Below the pieces are notes generated by a model. That model worked only from the letters and a program-made list of their open reading frames with translations. It made no database searches and was not told the DNA's origin. From the NCBI RefSeq assembly GCF_000143415.4, contig NW_003314315.1:248001-312000 (forward strand): DNA of 64,000 bases. Reading direction: 5' to 3'. The stretch is from Selaginella moellendorffii (lineage: Eukaryota; Streptophyta; Lycopodiopsida; Selaginellales; Selaginellaceae). Every line of letters begins with the position of its first letter. The first letter of the stretch is position 1. Made by a program: the position numbers and the translations under genes. Positions 45,827 through 57,500 of the stretch are shown one piece after another.

Positions 45827-46862
45827 CTAACCGAGTACAATGGTGCTTGGTCCACCTGGTGGCTTCCTGATACGGTTGCTGACACTCTGCTGCGATGGCG
45901 GAGGCTTCTCCTCGGAGAAAATGTCACTCCCGATCATTTCTCTTCGCTTAGCGTCGCTGAGAGACTTCTCCACAGGAGTTCCATAGCCACCTTTCTTGAA
46001 GATGTCGTTTCCAGTCATCTCTGCTGCCTTTTGGTTGTGTGTCCGCTGGCCTTGGGAAGAGTACTGCATCCCCCAACACCCCAACACAGGTAAAGAATAA
46101 ACTGGCAAGCTTCATGGTTCTCGTTAGTTCTTCGCATTTTTTTAAAGAGCTTCGAGCGCGGCATACCTCGGATGTTGGTGGTCCAAAGATATTGCTTCCG
46201 CACATTTCTTTCGCCTTGGCATTAGACATTGGACGTCGAGGTTGCTCCTCAAATGTCTCCTGGGTTCCACTGAGCTCGCGTTGCTTAGCCACCTCTGCGT
46301 GGCTGCTAGCTTTCTTTTGGAAGCTGTTGTCACCTTCTCCAAAAGAAATTTGGCTCCCTCCACTCGGCTGAGAAAGAAAGAGAAGTTACGTCAAACTTTG
46401 GCTTACCAGAATGATCTAAATGATGCAGCTAATGCTTCACAAAAACTCCAAGTTCCTGAAAGAAAAAACAAATGGCAAGAGCGGCAACTCAGTCAGCACA
46501 ATCGTAAAAATGTAAGATATTCCAATGCTTTAGCTAGAACAATCGAGGACAAAAAAAACTCACATGTTTCAACGACTAATCGACGGAGTGATCCGAAATG
46601 CGCGAGAGAATGCTTTGTCTTGCGAGAGCTACAAACTGGAATTTCAAGCAAGAATGCGGCATCCCACCTGGAGAATCCGGATGGCCGAGCGCGAAACGGG
46701 CGGATCCGTGCAGCTCTGGTCATTAGCCGCCGCGAATCCCTTGCTATCGTTGGTCGCCGAAAAGCGCACGGGCGTGGCTCGGTCCGACGACGCGTCCGCG
46801 CCATCCGACCAGCTTAGGAGATCAGACTTGCCCTGGCTGCCGCGCTTCTCGATCGCAGACAT
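45827..46862 (-). CDS. DUF4057 family protein
   Basis: Three exons, 46862-46668, 46367-46167, 46063-45827, coding 210 aa. The N-terminus has KSDLLSWSD, like the TADLLTWSE box of the family. Then SQISFGEGDNS, EVAKQRELSGT, three SxAKxxExxGxxIF repeats (SNAKAKEMCGSNIFGP; NQKAAEMTGNDIFK; SDAKRREMIGSDIF) and a C-terminal IRKPPGGPSTIVLG match the family's usual end. The role is unknown; the protein is polar and probably disordered. It lies between the HN1-like gene (147 bp) and an LYR gene (204 bp), all on the minus strand. Confidence 0.75.
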
Positions 46863-47066
46863 CGCTCACCGGAGGCTGGAAGATCACATCCCCAAAACCC
46901 TTGCCGGGCGCGAAGAAAGACCAGCAAAGAAATGAGAGGGGGCAAAACCTAATGCCCAAAGCTTTCAAACCAACTGCATGCGCGCAAAGGGATATTCTCG
47001 GCCGGATCAGCATATTCTCTAGAATAATCATTCCGTACGAGAGTTCTATACACGAGGTTTTACTTC

Positions 47067-47741
47067 TCAAGCGTAGCACCTGTTTCCATTGCTCGATTTA
47101 GTCTTCAGCCCGGGAACTTCTCCATCGTCCTCCACGGGGACCTTGGCAAACAAAAGAAAAATAAGATCTTGCGTAAGTTTCCAGTGTTTTCTGTCCGAGA
47201 TCCAGAGGGAAAAAAAATTCATCGACGAGAAAACGATCTTCTATAACGAAATCTGGATGATGTAGAGCACTAGAAAACACAAGAATCTAGAAAGAAAAGG
47301 AGAAGTTTAGAGAGAACCTTGTAATCCGGGCCTATAACTCTGTGATGCGATGTTTCGGCGACAGAACCCGTGGAAAGATTGTGAAGCCGCGGGTATGGGA
47401 TCTTGTAGTGCCAAGCGATCTCATACCGGGTCTCCCCTTCAAATATCTGCAAGAGACAAATATTTCATGGCCGAATGGATCAGAGCAAACTGGGGAACAC
47501 AAACACCTTCTCGTTGATCAGCTTGGAATCAGACAAATGCTGGTTCTTCCGGAAGAGCTGCACGGCCTCGTCCTGGAGAGAAAGATAAGGAGAGAGAGAG
47601 AGAGAGAGAATTTGAGCGAGAAGAAAGAACACCACAATCTCCTACCTTGATGTATTGCTTCTCGTTCTCCGGACCAGGCCATGTCCGAGACGATCGCAGT
47701 AACGATCGGTAGAGCGCCAGCGCCCTCGCCCTCGTTCCCAT
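47067..47741 (-). CDS. LYR-motif (Complex1_LYR) protein
   Basis: Four exons: 47741-47646, 47572-47507, 47446-47318, 47141-47067, coding 121 aa. The LYR helix appears at the N-terminus (ALALYRSLLRSSRTWPGPE), followed by FRKNQHL, an INEKIFEGETRYEIA helix and HYKIPYPRLHN. This is LYRM1-like. LYR proteins are small mitochondrial matrix factors that bind acyl carrier protein and assist respiratory complex or Fe-S assembly. TTAGGGCTTT lies just upstream of the start (about 47758). Confidence 0.82.
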
Positions 47742-48034
47742 TTCCACACAGAAGAAATTAGGGCTTTACATTATCCAGATTCGCTGCTAGTGTAAGAATA
47801 TTCTCCGGTCAATCCGGAGTAAGTAATCCTCGGCTTGCTTGAGAGCTCCGAGTGAGACTTGGTGTGATCGCCATCGATGTGATTATCTTGCCAACACTAT
47901 GGAGTGATCGACGACTTCACAACCAGCTCAAGTCTAGAGGTGAGAGCAAAAAGAACTCCAGTGAAAGTACCTCTTCTGGATCAACTTAGAAACCAGGATG
48001 GGAATGCGAATTCCCACAAAGTCGAGCGAGCTTG

Positions 48035-49161
48035 TCACTTCCTCCACACGGCCAACACATCGTCAGTCCGGAACCGCTGAGTGCACGTCGATTCCTCCAG
48101 TGGAGTAGTGATGCCAGCCTCAAACGCCAGGAGCCCAGTATACGCGATCATGGCTCCATTGTCTATGCAGTATCTGTCGTCCGTCGCGAAGAGCTTGCCT
48201 CCCCTCTCGTCGCACATCACCTGCATCATGGCTTGCAGCCTCTGGTTGCATCCAACGCCGCCGACGATGAGGACGTCTCGCTTGTCACAGTGAGCCATTG
48301 CTCGTTCCGTGATCTCCACCAGCATCGCGAACACAGTCTCCTGCTTGGTCTTTCCGAGATGAGAAAACAGTACGAGGAAAAAAGAGATTTTTACCTGCAG
48401 TGAGAAGCACAAATCAGCTGGAGTGCACTCCTTGGCTGCCAGCTTCTCGGTCGCAACGCTCTCAATGTAGCTCAAAATGCCACTGAAAGAAACGTCCATT
48501 CCTTTCACCACGTAAGGCAGCTCAATGTACTCGCTCCCCTTCTTCGCGAGCTATTACGTTGAAGAAACCATCCATGAGAAGAACAAGGAAAAGAAAAAGC
48601 TCCAAGAGCTACCTGTTCGATGTTATAACCCGGAGCTGGATCGTTGGAGATGTTGAGAACTCTGGCAAATCGATCCAGGCAATTCCCCACAGCGATATCA
48701 ATCGTCTCTCCAAAAATCCTGTAGCGCCCTTCGCTGTAAGCTATCACCTGCGTGTTCCCACCACTGACATAGAGCACCACTGGATCGCTGGCGCCAGTTA
48801 CAACTCTCCCCATCTCAATGTGAGCCACGCAGTGATTGACAGCCACGATGGGCTTCTTCCACAGCAGCGATAGAACCCTAATCACCACTGCCACTGTCTG
48901 GAGCGGCGCTCCCATCCCAGGCCCCTTAGTGTAGCACAGGCAATCGATGTCGCCCGGGGCGAGCCCGGCCTCGTCCAGCGCCGCCTTGATCAGGGGCAAG
49001 ATCTGCTGCTGGTGATGGATTGCCGTCTCGCGCGGCAGGAATCCCTCACCTGGTGGAGTGATGTAGGTGCGCCGCGGATTGGCGAGGATTGTCCCATCGC
49101 TCTTGGCAATGCCGACGCCGATCTTGTTCGCGGAGCCCTCTATCCCCAGCGCTATCTTCAT
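48035..49161 (-). CDS. KAE1: tRNA N6-adenosine threonylcarbamoyltransferase, KAE1/OSGEP type
   Basis: Three exons: 49161-48613, 48550-48395, 48340-48035, coding 336 aa. The ASKHA fold is evident: [38 protein letters not shown], metal ligands in NHCVAHIE (His110 and His114), [31 protein letters not shown] and [10 protein letters not shown]. It is the catalytic subunit of the KEOPS complex, which puts t6A on ANN-decoding tRNAs. The N-terminus lacks an organelle transit peptide, which fits the cytosolic KAE1 rather than the mitochondrial Qri7 type. A telomere-like GGGTTTAGGG lies at 49168-49177, immediately upstream of the start. Confidence 0.95.
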
Positions 49162-49773
49162 CTCTTGGGGTTTAGGGCTTTAGGGGATCCAAAAGCCCTA
49201 ATCGGAATCTTTAATGGAATATCCTCCATTATAGGGCGACCTGGCCATGGGCGATTCAGTGACGAGGTATGGCGCTGAGTCGATCGATTTGCTGTAGCTG
49301 GATCGATTACTGTAGCTAGAAAGCGCTAGCGCTTAAAATCTCCGCTGCATGCCTGTGGAGCGGCACCATTTTTCACTCCAGGGCCGTGCTCTGCCGCTTG
49401 CGTCGTTGTTTAGCTGGGGAGCGCTGCAATTTGCGCCCCTTTTCCCTAGCAATCCTTCGTACCTTGCATTGATTTTGCTGCCTTTCGAGTCGCGATCACT
49501 GGATTGTCTCACTTCCGTTATGGTGATTTTAACTTAGTCTTCTTTTCTTTGTTTTTGCGTCCTTGTGTCTTTCCTGCCTTATCACTGAGGCTTTGTTTAT
49601 TCTTCTCTTCGAGCGGTGAACGCGTGAAGTACTTTGAGCGATTTTTCTTTGCCTTCGTCTTCTTTCCTCTCTTTGTTTTCTCTCCATACGATTGTTTCTA
49701 GCCTCCGGCCAACTCCTGCTAGAACAGCGGGAGATTTTTTAGAACTACACACACGAGAGCTTAGCAACGCAGT
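49162..49773. promoter_or_regulatory. Intergenic region between divergent KAE1 and aminotransferase genes
   Basis: 612 bp, with the telomere-like motif next to KAE1, a short CTGTAGCTGGATCGATTACTG repeat block at about 49292-49318, and a pyrimidine-rich stretch 49500-49700 that is probably the 5' leader of the plus-strand gene. No coding feature was seen. Confidence 0.45.
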
Positions 49774-51457
49774 ATGGCAGGATTTTCAAGACGGATTTTG
49801 GCAACAGACACTCCCGTCATGGTTCAGGTGCTTTACTGGAACTGGAAGAGGGGAAGAGAGCAAGAGAGGAAGATTTTGCACTTTGATTCTTTTCTTTTGT
49901 GTCCCGACTGTGCGTTGTAACGTTGTTAGCTGTGGAAGCTTGCAGGTTCAAGAGCTTCTTCAAGGAAGAAACGATGTTGTCTCGCTTGCCCAGGTCTCTT
50001 CCACATTTGTTTGATCTGATTACAAATCATTCTTCCAGGGAGTTGTCCATTGGCAGCCTCCACCGCAAGCTCTCGAGAAAGTCAAAGATCTGATACAGGA
50101 GATTTCTACAAGCCGCTATGGCCCAGACGATGGCCTTCCGGAGCTTAGGCTTGCACTTTCCGAGAAGGTTTGTTTCTTTTCTTCTTGCTCTCTTTTTTTC
50201 TAACTCACACCTTTCGTTTCTTCGTCCACAGCTTAAGAAGGAAAACAAGCTTTTCAAGTCTTCGGTGATGGTCACCGCTGGTGCAAACCAGGTGAACTAG
50301 CGCAATCTTCCGTTCCATAGGCATTTATTGTTCTAGTGATTTTTTCTCCCAGGCCTATGCGAATTTAGCACTCAGTTTGTGTGATCCAGGAGATTCCGTG
50401 GTAATGTTTGCTCCATATTACTTCAATGCGTACACGACATTCCAAATGACTGGCATCTATGACATCGTCGTGGTTCCCAGTCATCCAGGCACTTGTCATC
50501 CAGATCCAGGTACTTCAGCTTCTTTTTCTGATGATTCTCTACGAACATTTACAACAGAAATGCTGGAGGAAGCTCTTCGTGAGCATACCCCAAAGCCGAG
50601 AATTGTTAACGTTGTGAATCCTGGAAATCCTTCTGGTACTTATTTACCAGAGGAAACACTCAAGGCAAGATCACCTCTCTTGCGATTTTTTCCTGGCTCT
50701 AAATTTCGTTTTTCGACACAGCGAATATCGGAGCTGTGCAAGAACGCTGGAGTTTGGCTCGTTGTAGACAACACGTACGAGTAAGTTTCTCCCCTATTCT
50801 TTGCTTTTTCTTTTCCTTAAACTTGCTACTTGAAGGTATTTCATGTACGATGGTCGCAAACACGTTTGCATCGAAGGTGACCACATACTAAACGTCTTTT
50901 CGTTTTCCAAAGCTTACGGCATGATGGGATGGCGAATAGGATATGTAAGAATCTCTCCATCAAAACCATTTTTGCTCTCCTTATCATTGCCTTGGTGGTG
51001 CTCACAGATCGCCTATCCATCAACAGTGCCCGGCTTTGGCGAGCAGCTGCTCAAAGTCCAAGACAACGTCCCCATTTGCGCGTCGATCATCGGGCAAAAA
51101 CTTGCTCTGGCCGCTCTAGACGCTGGTCCTCAATGGGTCCTGGAACGAGTAGCGAGACTAGGCAAGAACAGGGCCATGGTTTTGGATGCTCTCTCGCCGC
51201 TGGGCCAAGGAGCTGTGAAAGGAGGCGAGGGGGCGATTTACTTCTGGGCCAAGCTTCCGGAGAAATTCCCAGACGATGTAGCAGTCGTGAAATGGCTGGT
51301 TTCCAAGCACAAAGTTATGGTGGTTCCTGGTAGCGCTAGCGGAGGAAAGGGATGCATTCGAATCTCCTATGGTGGATTGGACGAGGGGAGCTGCGAAATC
51401 GCGGCGGCGAGGCTTAAAGCCGGCCTGGAAGAGCTTGTTCTTCGCGGTTGTGTCTAG
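49774..51457 (+). CDS. VAS1: Class I aminotransferase, VAS1/ISS1 type
   Basis: Nine exons: 49774-49827, 49946-49993, 50039-50167, 50232-50291, 50353-50509, 50558-50664, 50722-50780, 50836-50944, 51008-51457, coding 390 aa. Phrases such as LAQGVVHWQPP, SRYGPDDGLPELR, VMVTAGANQAY, VVNPGNPSGTY, DNTYEYFMYDG, the PLP-lysine motif FSFSKAYGMMGWRIGY and KGGEGAIYFWAKLPE match Arabidopsis VAS1/ISS1 along the whole length. That enzyme uses methionine as donor to return indole-3-pyruvate to tryptophan, balancing auxin and ethylene precursors. Intron 6 (50665-50721) begins with GC. The stop is only 78 bp before the CFAP44 start. Confidence 0.94.
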
Positions 51458-51507
51458 GCGGGAAAAAGTTTTAAAATTTGAATTTGAATTGATTTTTAAA
51501 CTGGCGG

Positions 51508-51530
51508 GCTAGGGCTAGGGCTAGGGCTTT
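51508..51530 (+). promoter_or_regulatory. GGGCTA repeat before CFAP44
   Basis: GGGCTAGGGCTAGGGCTAGG is a variant telomere-like repeat, lying within the 78 bp that separate two genes on the same strand. It probably belongs to the CFAP44 promoter or leader. Confidence 0.55.
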
Positions 51531-51535
51531 TGGCG

Positions 51536-54500
51536 ATGGAGAGTCCAGCAGCGCCTGTGGCGCCGGTGGAGCAGAAGGCCGAGCGCCTTCCACAGGATGC
51601 TGGAAAACTGGTTTTCTCGTTTGGATTCGAGGTGCGTCGCGAGAAATTCCGCTGTTCTTGGGATCGCAGCTGATTTTTCTTCCTTTTGTCTCGCAGGGAA
51701 CACGGAGGAACAACATTTGCTACATCGAGCCTAGTATTCTAATGCACACTTGTGGAAACACCATTCACTTCCTCGACGTTAGAACCATGACTGCGACTTA
51801 TCTTCCCGTGAGTTTTTGTGGTCCGGTCTTTCTTCCACCTTGTCATGCTTGGTTTTATGTTTTCTAGAGTGTTGGAGGTCTCGGGATTGGAGCAGTAGCG
51901 ATCCATCCAACGAAGAAGTACTTTGCAGTGTGCGAGAAGGGGATTAATCCGAATATTTATATTTATGACTATCCGAGCTTAGTGTACACGAAGGTATGGA
52001 GTTCAGTGTCTTTCTGATTTGAAATATATAATTTAAGGCAGGTTTTAAAAGATGGTACCGAGAGGCTCTTCAGCGCTGCCGCGTTTAAGCACGATGGAAA
52101 TCAGCTTGCAACAGTTTGTTTATTCTTTTCAAGCTGAAGTTTTCCAGAAATTTAGAATCGATGTTGCTGCAGGTTGGAGGCTATCCCGACTACTGGTTGA
52201 CTGTATGGGATTGGCACAACGAGACAATTATCTTGAGAGCGAAAGCCTTCTCGCAGGAGGTTTTTAATGTAAGCGTGGTGGAATTTTTTAACTGAGCGTT
52301 GCTTATTTTGTTATGTGTTTCTTAATGCAGGTGTCTTTCTCGAAGTACTTCTCTGGTCAGTTGCTTACCTCTGGCGTTGGACACATTCGATTCTGGAATA
52401 TGGCTTCCACTTTTACCGGAATGAAGCTAGAGGTAAGATATGAGGATAAAGCCTCTACATATCGTCTAATTCGTGCTCGATTTTGCGCAGGGTTTTATAG
52501 GAAAGTTTGGACAAGTACCACTAAGTGATATTGCCGGTTATGTAGAACTTTCCAATGGAAAGGTGTGGCTTAGCATTTGTATCCTCGTGTGCTAGATAAT
52601 TCTCTTACTCAGGTCCTCTCCGGAACAGAGGGAGGCGGTATTATCGTATGGGAAGGCGAACTCGTCAAATGCCAATTAAAAAGAAAAGGAGGGCTAAGCT
52701 GCCATGATGGAATGGTGGAGATCACAATTCACGAAACGGGGGTTAATGAGTTGATTACGTGCGGATCTGATGGATACATAAGGTTCTGGGACTTTGGAAC
52801 GGTATGTAAAATTCTTGTAAAGCTGTTGTCTCATGCGACTGGTTTCTCTGAAGTGGTTGGACGCAGCTGATGATGGAGATGAGAAACTCATTTGCGAGGT
52901 GAATCCCCTTCGAGAGCTTTTCGTTGATCCGGAGTGTAAAATAAAAGGGATCTTGTTCGAACAAGACCATTGGATGATTCAGGTCGGTATTTCCGTTTTT
53001 TACTCGCCGCGACGACAAAGCTGGCATGAATTCTACGGAATGGACAGGATGAAGGTGGTGCATTATGGAGGGTGCATGTGCCATCGTTTGAGCTAGAGCA
53101 GATTCTGGAGTTCCATGCAGGGGCAATAGTTTCGATAGCGAGCTCGCCAAACAGTTATTACATTGCAACGGCAGGCACAGATGGCACGGTAAGCGAAAAG
53201 GGGTACACTTTGTTGGTACTCAAAGGCGCTCCTAACTTGCAGGTGAGACTTTATAACTTCAAGCAGCAGAAACAAATATACAAGCGACGGTTTTCAGCAC
53301 CGTGTACCACAATGATCTGGATGCCACGGACAGTCGATCCTAAATGCAAAACCATTGCTGTAGGATTTAAGGATGGAGTGGTGCGTATGCTGCAACAGTG
53401 CAGTACCAGATGGAGGCTTCTGCATGCAATGAAACCTCATAACGTAAGCATGGATAATATCATATCATGAAATGGATTTTCCTGCAGATGGAAGTCACAG
53501 GACTCAAACTCAGTCCGGATGGCGAGCTTCTGGCAACTGTATCAACAGATGCAACAATTTTTTTCTTCCATTGCCTCGAAAATTACAGGCCAATTGGGTA
53601 CGTCTGCATATGTTTGGGAAAGCTATCAATTTACTATGTTGGCCTGTAGATTTTGTAAATTTGCAGCGGGGGTAGGGTGCTTGGATTGGTCTCCTAATGG
53701 GGACTACGTGCTATTGGCGTGTAAGAACTGCGAGATTCTTGAGGTTGCTCGACCACGTACGTCGACGTACTTTCTTTAAGTGATCGATCTGATCGTATCT
53801 TGTGATGCAGCATTACATCCAGATACCAAAGTTACGTATGAGCTGGCATTGCCGTCGAGAGCTATTTCGTTTCTTCTCCCAAAGATTAAAAAACCGAAAC
53901 CGCCGCCACCTCCACAACAACCAAAGCCGGCCAAGGTATTGATTGCAATGCCATGTTATTCTTCTTATTCCTGCTTTCAGCGTTGACTAGACAAGTGAAG
54001 GCGAAGGAGGTGAAAATCCTGAGGGTGCTGCAGCGACCGAGGGCACTCCTCCAGCAGAAAGAGCCTCTGGCGAAGGTCAAGCTGTTGAGGGAAAGGAAGG
54101 AGAGGCAGGAGAGGGAGGTGAAGGTGAAGGAGAGGGTGAAGAAGGACCTGAAGGACCTGAAGTAGCCGAAGGCGAGGGGGCTGAAGGTGGAGGACGGGAA
54201 GCAGAGGAAGGAAAGAATAAAAAGAAAAAGAAAAAGAAGGCTCCCCCGCCGCCAGCAGTTGAAGAAGTCCTACCCGATGAGTTTTCCTCTTCATTCCAAG
54301 CAAGAGCATTGTTGTACACAAAAAGTAGCATGAACACATTCTACGTATCGCTAGAGGTGAGCACACTTGTCAACTCGTCATATTCTTACATTTGGAATTT
54401 TTCCTTTCCAGGGGAAGACGGGATTGCTGTATGAATCTCATGCCGACTCTAAAGACGCTCTAGGATATGCGCCGTGGAGTCAAGGAACGCTAACTACGCT

Positions 54501-57500
54501 CGAGTACGTTACTCCTTTCTAGCTCAATTACGCTTCAACCATTGTTTAACTGTAGGTACACGCATTCGATGGAGTATGTTGTCTCAGGAACAGCTGATGG
54601 AGTCGTTCGCATCAATACTACTCCTCACGCTGGACAATTGGGTTTAGTACAGCAGCAAAAGTACTGGGAGGTATCAATGCGTAACATACAAGTTTCTCGT
54701 TTGACATTCCTTTACAGGGTAATGTTCACGATTGCTACTCGGGTTCCATTGGTAACTGTGTCATGAGCTATGACAATTTGTATTTGGTACTTGTTGTTGT
54801 TGCATTCTATTGAGTATCTAACCTGACATTCTGTCACTGTGCAGGCCAGTGTCGCCCATGATGGCAGCTTTTTCCTTTATGAGATGTCTTTGGAAACAGG
54901 GGCCCCTAGGCATCCTGATACAAAAACTAAAGGTTTTATGTTAATGGTGATACATTCCAGAGGCTGACTTTCACGTTTGTGCTGCATTTGACAGATCTTG
55001 AAGATACTTTGCCAGACGCATCAGACGTCCCCCCTGGGGTCTATAGCATCGAGGATGACAAACAGAAAACGGAACAAGAAAACAAGCTCAGGACTGCATT
55101 GCAGAAGAAAAAGCTTGTCACTGACAGATTGGATAGGATCCGGCGAGAACTGGAAGAGCTTATCAAAGTAAACAAAGAAAAGACGCCAACCGAAATGATT
55201 CCTTTCGAGACTTTTGAGATAGACTCGAGTTTGAGGGGGTAAGAACTTTCGAGTATTTTAGTATTTTAGTCATGGCTTATTTTTACAGTATACTCGAAAA
55301 CGAGATCAAGGAGAAAGTAAGAAGTGCTCGCGAAGAATTGCAATGGGAGAGTGAAAGGAGCGAGATTGCACTGTCCAAGCTTCGGGCATTTCTGCTCGAT
55401 CCTCTGGAGGTCTGCGTTGTCCTTGCGTTTATTCTAATAGTCAGAATTTCTAGTGCAGGTTGAGCATATTGTTTTGCATGCATTCCGAACAGATGGCCAT
55501 GTCTGTAGCTTTCGCACGGAAAAGCTTTCCCCAGAAATGAAGGTTGGTACCAGGAACAAGAAAAGTATGTTTCTGTAATTGTTGCTTCTGCTGATTAAGA
55601 TGATAGAAGAAGCAAAAGCTATCACGGATGACAAAAGCAAAACCCAAGAAAAAGATGGTGAGGATGGCAAGGTGTGTATTCACTCGTCAGCATTTATTTG
55701 CTTTAATACTTTTGGTATGTCTTGTAGGAAGGTGGTGAAAGCGTTGTTTCCGAGCTAGAAGAAGGTGAAGACGACGATATCATCACAAAACAGGATTTGA
55801 GAAGGCTCAAACTTAAGAAAAAAGAGGATGAGTATGAAGATTACCTGAAGACAAAGCCGGATGATGTGTGATTGATGCTATCAAAGTTACAAGGATCTCA
55901 TGCAAGTTTCCTTGGTCTTTGTTTATAGGCTTATGCCAACCCGGAGGACCTTGAGGCCATAAAGCACGCAGAGAATACAAAAGGAGATTTCAAGCTAAAG
56001 ACAGACCTGACATATGTGCCGCCGGTAGAACAAAGAACAAATGCCGTGAAAAAGAGAAATGAAATGGTCTTTTTATACGAAGCCATACACGACCGAAAGA
56101 TGAGCTTCAACAGTGAGTTTCTCTCTCTCAGAGAAAAAAAGAAGCAGATAAGATTCCAGATAACACAACGAAATTCAAGGATTTCAGAGATCAATAATCT
56201 GCTCAGGTATTTTCTTGTGCCGGAATCGAAACTTACAATGCTGTTGCTGTTGCTGCTACAGGATCAAAGAGGAACCTTTATACACTCCTCTAACTTTCAA
56301 AGATGAAGCGCCGGAAGAGCGGAACAACATTACTAAGAAAGTCTGTTGTATCCCTTTTATGAACGGGCTCAAACATTCTACCTGTACAGGATCTGGACGA
56401 CTACATTGAGAGGAAGAGGAAAGCAGAGATGAAAGTGGAGGTATTCCTTTTGTCTACACACACTGCTATATGGTTCAAGAAAACAAAGTTTTGTGTGTAG
56501 GAAAAAGATAAAGGTGGTGGCTTCGGAGGATTCGGTGGTGGCCCTGTGAAAAAGGTGGAAAGGAAGGCAGAGAAGGCTGAAAAGGGAGCTGAGAAAGCCG
56601 AAGAAAAGAAGGCAGCCGACCCTCAACGAAAAATGTCTAGGAAAATGTCAGAAAGAGTTTCAAGGAAAACGATAAGAGAGGGTGAAATAGCATCAACAAC
56701 ATCAGCGTTGCGTGCTCCTTCGATCCTGGAGGTAAAAAATGTTCTGTGTTTTGGGTTTTTGAGCTGGTTTTTCTGTGCTGCAGCAAGCTGAACAGGAAGC
56801 ATTTATTGTGAAACTGAAATATGAGAAGGCGCTGAATAAAGAGAGAATTGATTTGCTCATCTCTACATTTGATAGTGATTTGGAGGACTTGAGGAATCGG
56901 AGGTTTACGCTCGACGTAAAAATCAAGGGTGCTGAACTGAAGATGCTCATCCTTTATCAAGTAAGTTCTCTGTACACGCTTCTGTTCTCTTTCCAAGTGT
57001 TTGTCTCGAGCATTGATGTTTCAGGAGCTTAGACTTCTTCAAACACTTCAACCCAAGGAGCAAGCTCTACAAAATCGCCATACTGCTAAGCTGCTTGAAG
57101 CGGAGGACCTATTAGTAAGATCTGTTGTCAATGATGCCAGGATCAGCAATAGATTTTTAAATTTTTTGTGAACAGTCGAAAATAAGCGACCAAGAAAAAG
57201 CTGTGGAGTTGAAAAAGCAAGAGGTGGCTGGATTGCAAGACAAGAAGCAACAGGTTCGCAGTAAAACTGTTGTTTTGCTAGTTTGGTTATGGTCTATGTG
57301 CAGCTCTTGGTGGAGTTTGAGCAAATGATGGGAGAAAACAATCCGTTCAGGGACACTCTTCAGAAAATCTACACAAAGAAGATCAAACGACCGAAACCAA
57401 AAGAACCTGGTGAAGAATCGGATTCGGAAGAGGAATCGGATTTGGAAGAAGGAGGCTCCGATGAAGATTTTGAAGAAGAAGAGGTTTGTAGCGCATGCAA

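Noticed and set aside
53977-54366. Minus-strand Ser/Pro/Leu-rich frames opposite CFAP44
   Set aside because: They mirror the Glu/Gly/Lys-rich insert of exon 15.
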